A stretch of DNA of 13,815 nt from NS-11 sp036505795 (lineage in GTDB: Bacteria; Nitrospirota; Nitrospiria; Nitrospirales; NS-4): the NCBI GenBank assembly GCA_036505795.1, contig DASXSU010000126.1, forward strand, positions 1 to 13,815, in the 5' to 3' direction. Positions within the stretch are counted from its first letter, which is position 1; each line of letters starts with the position of its first letter. The notes beneath the pieces are model-generated. The model saw nothing but the letters and a program-made list of their open reading frames with translations. It had not been told where the DNA came from and did no database searches. Shown piece after piece: positions 11,159 to 13,815 of this stretch. The position numbers and the translations under genes are program-made.

Positions 11159-12598
11159 ATGCAACGGGTTCTGATGCCTGCTAGACCTGTCTGTAAAATC
11201 CGCGCTAGCTCGACAAAAGTTTGCCTCTACACGTGTCTAGTGATCAGCGCGCTATCCCCTCCACTCGCTTCTGGGGAGGAGCCGAAAACCCCCTTAGCAG
11301 GTGAACCATTTCAGATCGAAGTGAAGGGCAAAGAGGTGGATGTTCCCGCTCGTGGTCGTAGGAGCGTGACCGCCTTCGATGTTGGCATGCTACTGATTCC
11401 CAAAGGACCACGTACGCAGCAGGTCAACCCCTATGGCTCACTCTTTGTGTGGCGGAACGACGACACGCGGCGTTTTCGAGGCACTTTCGCAGGTTTGTAC
11501 AACGACGTCCGGTACAATGTCGGATCGGAGCGGTCGGCCGGCTGGGAGGCGGTCTTCACGTTCAATAATTATATCGTGCCGTTCGGTCGCTATGAAGACG
11601 TCGAAGGCAAGGCCATTACAGACGTCGAGCTTAAATGGAGCTCTATTTTCGCAGGGCTGGGGATTGGGTATCGAACGACACTGCCGCCCTATCATCAAGA
11701 CAGTGCTCTTGAAATGGCGCTGACCTATGAGCCGGGCTATCTGTGGTTCGACCGAGGCAAACTCGCATCGCCGCAATTTATCGTCCCGAGCGATACCTAT
11801 GAGGGCCGCGTACATTTCCGGTTGCGCACCGACATGCTGGACCGCAATTTCATGGAATTGGCGCACAAGGGAGTGTCATTTGGCGGCGATTTCGTGTCCG
11901 GGCATCGGGCCCATTGGCAACCGTGGGGCGGCGTGGTCTTCGACACCCCCAACGTTTCAAAGGAGCGGGATTACCTTGCGGGAAGTGTGTACGCGGTGGC
12001 GGCCGGTGGACTGCCGTTTGTGGAGAGCGACCGACACCGCCTCATCGCATCGGCCTATGGCGGGATCGGGGAACACTTGGACCGCTTTTCCGCATTCCGC
12101 CTACCCGGCAGACCGAAAGGATATGAATGGGATGCCATTTCACGCCCGATGCTGCCTGGCGTGGCCTTCAATGAACTGTTTCCTTCGAAATATGTCATTA
12201 CAGATCTGACCTATCGCTATGGAGCGATGTTAGCTCTCTATCCGTATATCCGTGGAACCTACGCAGTCGTGGAACGACCACGCTTTGCAAACAACGGGAC
12301 TATCAAAATGCAGATGGATCCCCTTCCCGCGATAGGTGGCGGCGTCATCACCAGAGGGCCGTGGCGCACATCGATCGAAGTCAACTACACATACAATTTC
12401 GGCATATTCCGAAGTACGGATAGCGGACCACAAATGGGAGGGCATGGCATCTTCATCTCTTTCTCCAGAGGATTGTCATCGAAGAAGTCGGAGGCTCCAA
12501 AGCCACCCCCGGAGATGCCACCACCCCCGGAGGTGCCACCACCCGCCGTCATGCAACCCCCGGCCAGTGATGAAGCACCACCTACTATACTTAAATAG
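11159..12598 (+). CDS. Exported beta-barrel-like protein with Pro-rich tail
   Basis: A 479-residue protein. A basic N-region and hydrophobic core (STKVCLYTCLVISALSPPLASG, about 18-39) form a probable Sec signal peptide. Most of the mature part shows alternating hydrophobic/polar strands ending in aromatic residues, with Gly and Tyr turns (GSLFVWRNDD, WEAVFTFNNYIVPFGRY, IFAGLGIGYRTT, EVNYTYNFGIF, GHGIFISFSRGL), as in outer-membrane barrels. I cannot name a family; the closing strand GIFISFSRGL would be the usual barrel end. It is followed by an odd 40-residue tail of Pro/Glu repeats (PPPEMP, PPPEVP) encoded by 18-bp DNA repeats. AGGAAG precedes the ATG. It stands about 150 bases before the dikinase-like gene; whether they are linked is unknown. 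Confidence 0.7.
   Translation: MQRVLMPARPVCKIRASSTKVCLYTCLVISALSPPLASGEEPKTPLAGEPFQIEVKGKEVDVPARGRRSVTAFDVGMLLIPKGPRTQQVNPYGSLFVWRNDDTRRFRGTFAGLYNDVRYNVGSERSAGWEAVFTFNNYIVPFGRYEDVEGKAITDVELKWSSIFAGLGIGYRTTLPPYHQDSALEMALTYEPGYLWFDRGKLASPQFIVPSDTYEGRVHFRLRTDMLDRNFMELAHKGVSFGGDFVSGHRAHWQPWGGVVFDTPNVSKERDYLAGSVYAVAAGGLPFVESDRHRLIASAYGGIGEHLDRFSAFRLPGRPKGYEWDAISRPMLPGVAFNELFPSKYVITDLTYRYGAMLALYPYIRGTYAVVERPRFANNGTIKMQMDPLPAIGGGVITRGPWRTSIEVNYTYNFGIFRSTDSGPQMGGHGIFISFSRGLSSKKSEAPKPPPEMPPPPEVPPPAVMQPPASDEAPPTILK
12503..12546 (+). repeat. 18-bp tandem coding repeat (Pro-rich)
   Basis: Two full 18-base units, CCACCCCCGGAGATGCCA then the same with GTG for ATG, plus a partial third, encode PPPEMP PPPEVP PPAV near the C-terminus of the barrel-like protein. 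In-frame repeats of this kind change length easily by slippage or recombination. Confidence 0.7.
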
Positions 12599-12747
12599 AT
12601 ACTATTATCTTAGAGTGCCTGCTCGTTAGTGTGAAGACCCCCTCCTTTCAGGGACTCAAAGACGCCGCTCTGTTGTGTATTCTAACTAATAAGCAGTCCT
12701 AGCTGCCGGTATGCCCTCTTTCGGTAGAGCGAGAGAATGAGGTGGGT

Positions 12748-13815
12748 ATGGGTGCAGGGGTCCTCGATCTGCGCGAGGCGGTGGATGTTTCTCTTTGCGG
12801 GGGAAAGGCCGCGAAACTTGCCCAACTGCTCCGAGAGGGCTATCGCGTTCCGGACGGATTCTGTCTAACCATAGAGTTCTACCGCGCATGCCTGAATGAG
12901 CTAGAGGGCCAACTAAAGCAAGTTGTCCACCGTATGGTGTCGGAGGGTGATGTCCGCCACCAAAATGGCGACGGAAACGACACCGGCAACCTTCTGTCCA
13001 CAACACGCCGGCAGATCGAGATGGTATGCGTGCCGCCCGAGATGGTGGAGATCGTACGCCAAGCGCTTGACCGGTTGAGAACTGTGCGATCAGGAGAAAT
13101 GACTTATCTCGCCGTCCGTTCATCAGCGATCGATGAGGATCAAGCGGAAGCGGCTCACGCCGGCATCTATGAGACCTTCGTGGGTGTTCGCGGTGATCCG
13201 GATGAAGTGCTTGCAAAGGTCAAGGCATGTTGGGCCGCGCTCTGGACAGAGGCGGCCTGGGCATATAAACGAGACGCTGGGCTCGCTGAGGCCGAGATGG
13301 GGATGGCGGTGGTCGTGCAGCTTCTGATCAGCGCAAAAAGCGCTGGGGTGGCATTCTCGGTCAATCCGATCAGCGGGGACGAACGCACTTCCATTATCAA
13401 CGCAGCATGGGGACACGGCGGAGCCGTCGTAGATGGGACGGTGGTGCCGAACGAATACACGATCCGATGGCAGGGCGAGGGCTCCGATGCGAAGCCACTT
13501 CTGCACAAACGGCAAGACGGAACTCAGCAGGACATGACGGTGTGGCGCGATGGGCGTCTGATGACGGTTCCCGTGCCGGAATCAAAACGCGGCCAGCCGG
13601 TATTGACAGAATCGCAGGCGCTCACTGTCGCCGGCATCGTCAAGGACATCGAACACAAATTAGGTTTTCCCGCTGATGTGGAATGGGCATTCGACGACAA
13701 AGACATCCTCTGGATTACGCAGGCTCGTCCAATCAGCGCATTCGGCAACGGCCCCAAGAATGAAAAAAACGATTCAACGCTGTGGACGCGAGCCAATCTG
13801 AAAGAGATCCTGCCC
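12748..13815 (+). CDS. PEP/pyruvate-binding dikinase-like protein, N-terminal part
   Basis: A partial gene, 356 codons, open to the right edge. The ATP-grasp domain of PEP synthase/PPDK (PPDK_N) is clear: CGGKAAKLAQLLREGYRVPDGFCLT (17-41), LAVRSSAIDED (121-131) with AGIYETFVGV, VVVQLLISAKSAGVAFSVNP (188-207), and VEWAFDDKDILWITQARPI (311-329). After it comes STLWTRANLKEILP, which resembles the WTxxNxxEVxP linker of rifampicin-phosphotransferase and PigC-like dikinases more than PpsA, where a PEP-utilising swivel domain usually follows directly. So it may act on an unknown substrate rather than pyruvate. The start at ATG 12748 is preceded by GAGGTGG with close spacing. It may be independent of the barrel-like gene about 150 bases upstream. 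Confidence 0.85.
   Translation, partial: MGAGVLDLREAVDVSLCGGKAAKLAQLLREGYRVPDGFCLTIEFYRACLNELEGQLKQVVHRMVSEGDVRHQNGDGNDTGNLLSTTRRQIEMVCVPPEMVEIVRQALDRLRTVRSGEMTYLAVRSSAIDEDQAEAAHAGIYETFVGVRGDPDEVLAKVKACWAALWTEAAWAYKRDAGLAEAEMGMAVVVQLLISAKSAGVAFSVNPISGDERTSIINAAWGHGGAVVDGTVVPNEYTIRWQGEGSDAKPLLHKRQDGTQQDMTVWRDGRLMTVPVPESKRGQPVLTESQALTVAGIVKDIEHKLGFPADVEWAFDDKDILWITQARPISAFGNGPKNEKNDSTLWTRANLKEILP

Noticed and set aside
12686..13216. 176-codon minus-strand ORF
   Set aside because: Antisense shadow of the dikinase-like gene, whose ATP-grasp motifs are clear on the plus strand.

Overview
The window reads as ordinary chromosomal DNA of a moderately GC-rich, Gram-negative-type bacterium. The combination of a non-suicidal type Thi4, a Fe-S NadA, a YgfZ/IBA57-like protein, PEP-CTERM proteins and scattered palindromic repeats is what I would expect in Nitrospirota (Nitrospira-like). 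That assignment is an inference from gene content; there is no rRNA, tRNA or other phylogenetic marker here.

Layout. At 2-151 is the last stretch of leuA (+). A repeat-rich spacer follows (152-456). Next, on the minus strand, are a small membrane protein and a zinc-ribbon protein (1014-457). A second repeat-rich spacer (1015-1623) holds a candidate 46-residue ORF. Two small plus-strand genes follow: a Lys/Pro/Glu-rich protein and a SnoaL/DUF4440-like protein, ending at 2288. They meet head-on a long minus-strand cluster running from 7682 down to 2297. In transcription order that cluster is promoter, TPP riboswitch, thiC, thi4, a degenerate receiver-domain protein, ygfZ-like, an MNT nucleotidyltransferase and a HEPN protein. 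nadA is divergent from thiC (+, 7810-8967), with its own promoter in the shared gap. Three tandem, nearly identical, 52-53-residue PEP-CTERM proteins (-) occupy 9064-9561. They are followed by a fatty acid hydroxylase/sterol desaturase family membrane enzyme (+), a secreted beta-barrel-like protein with a Pro-rich tail (+), and the start of a PEP/pyruvate-binding dikinase-like gene (+) cut by the window end.

How the genes fit together. ThiC makes the pyrimidine (HMP-P) half of thiamin and Thi4 the thiazole half. The aptamer upstream of thiC indicates feedback by thiamin diphosphate. ThiC and NadA are both Fe-S enzymes, and YgfZ-type proteins support Fe-S enzymes, so the cluster may link cofactor synthesis with Fe-S upkeep (inference). 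The MNT-HEPN pair is positioned as the distal end of the thiamin operon, an unusual place for a possible toxin-antitoxin module.

Most worth a second look: (1) the triplicated micro-PEP-CTERM genes, which encode little beyond a signal peptide and a sorting tag; (2) a 74-bp palindromic element inserted between the TPP aptamer and thiC, with a sister copy downstream of nadA; (3) the HEPN-MNT pair in the TPP operon; (4) the His-type Thi4; (5) the degenerate receiver protein overlapped with thi4 and ygfZ. I saw no CRISPR array, tRNA, rRNA or intact transposase.
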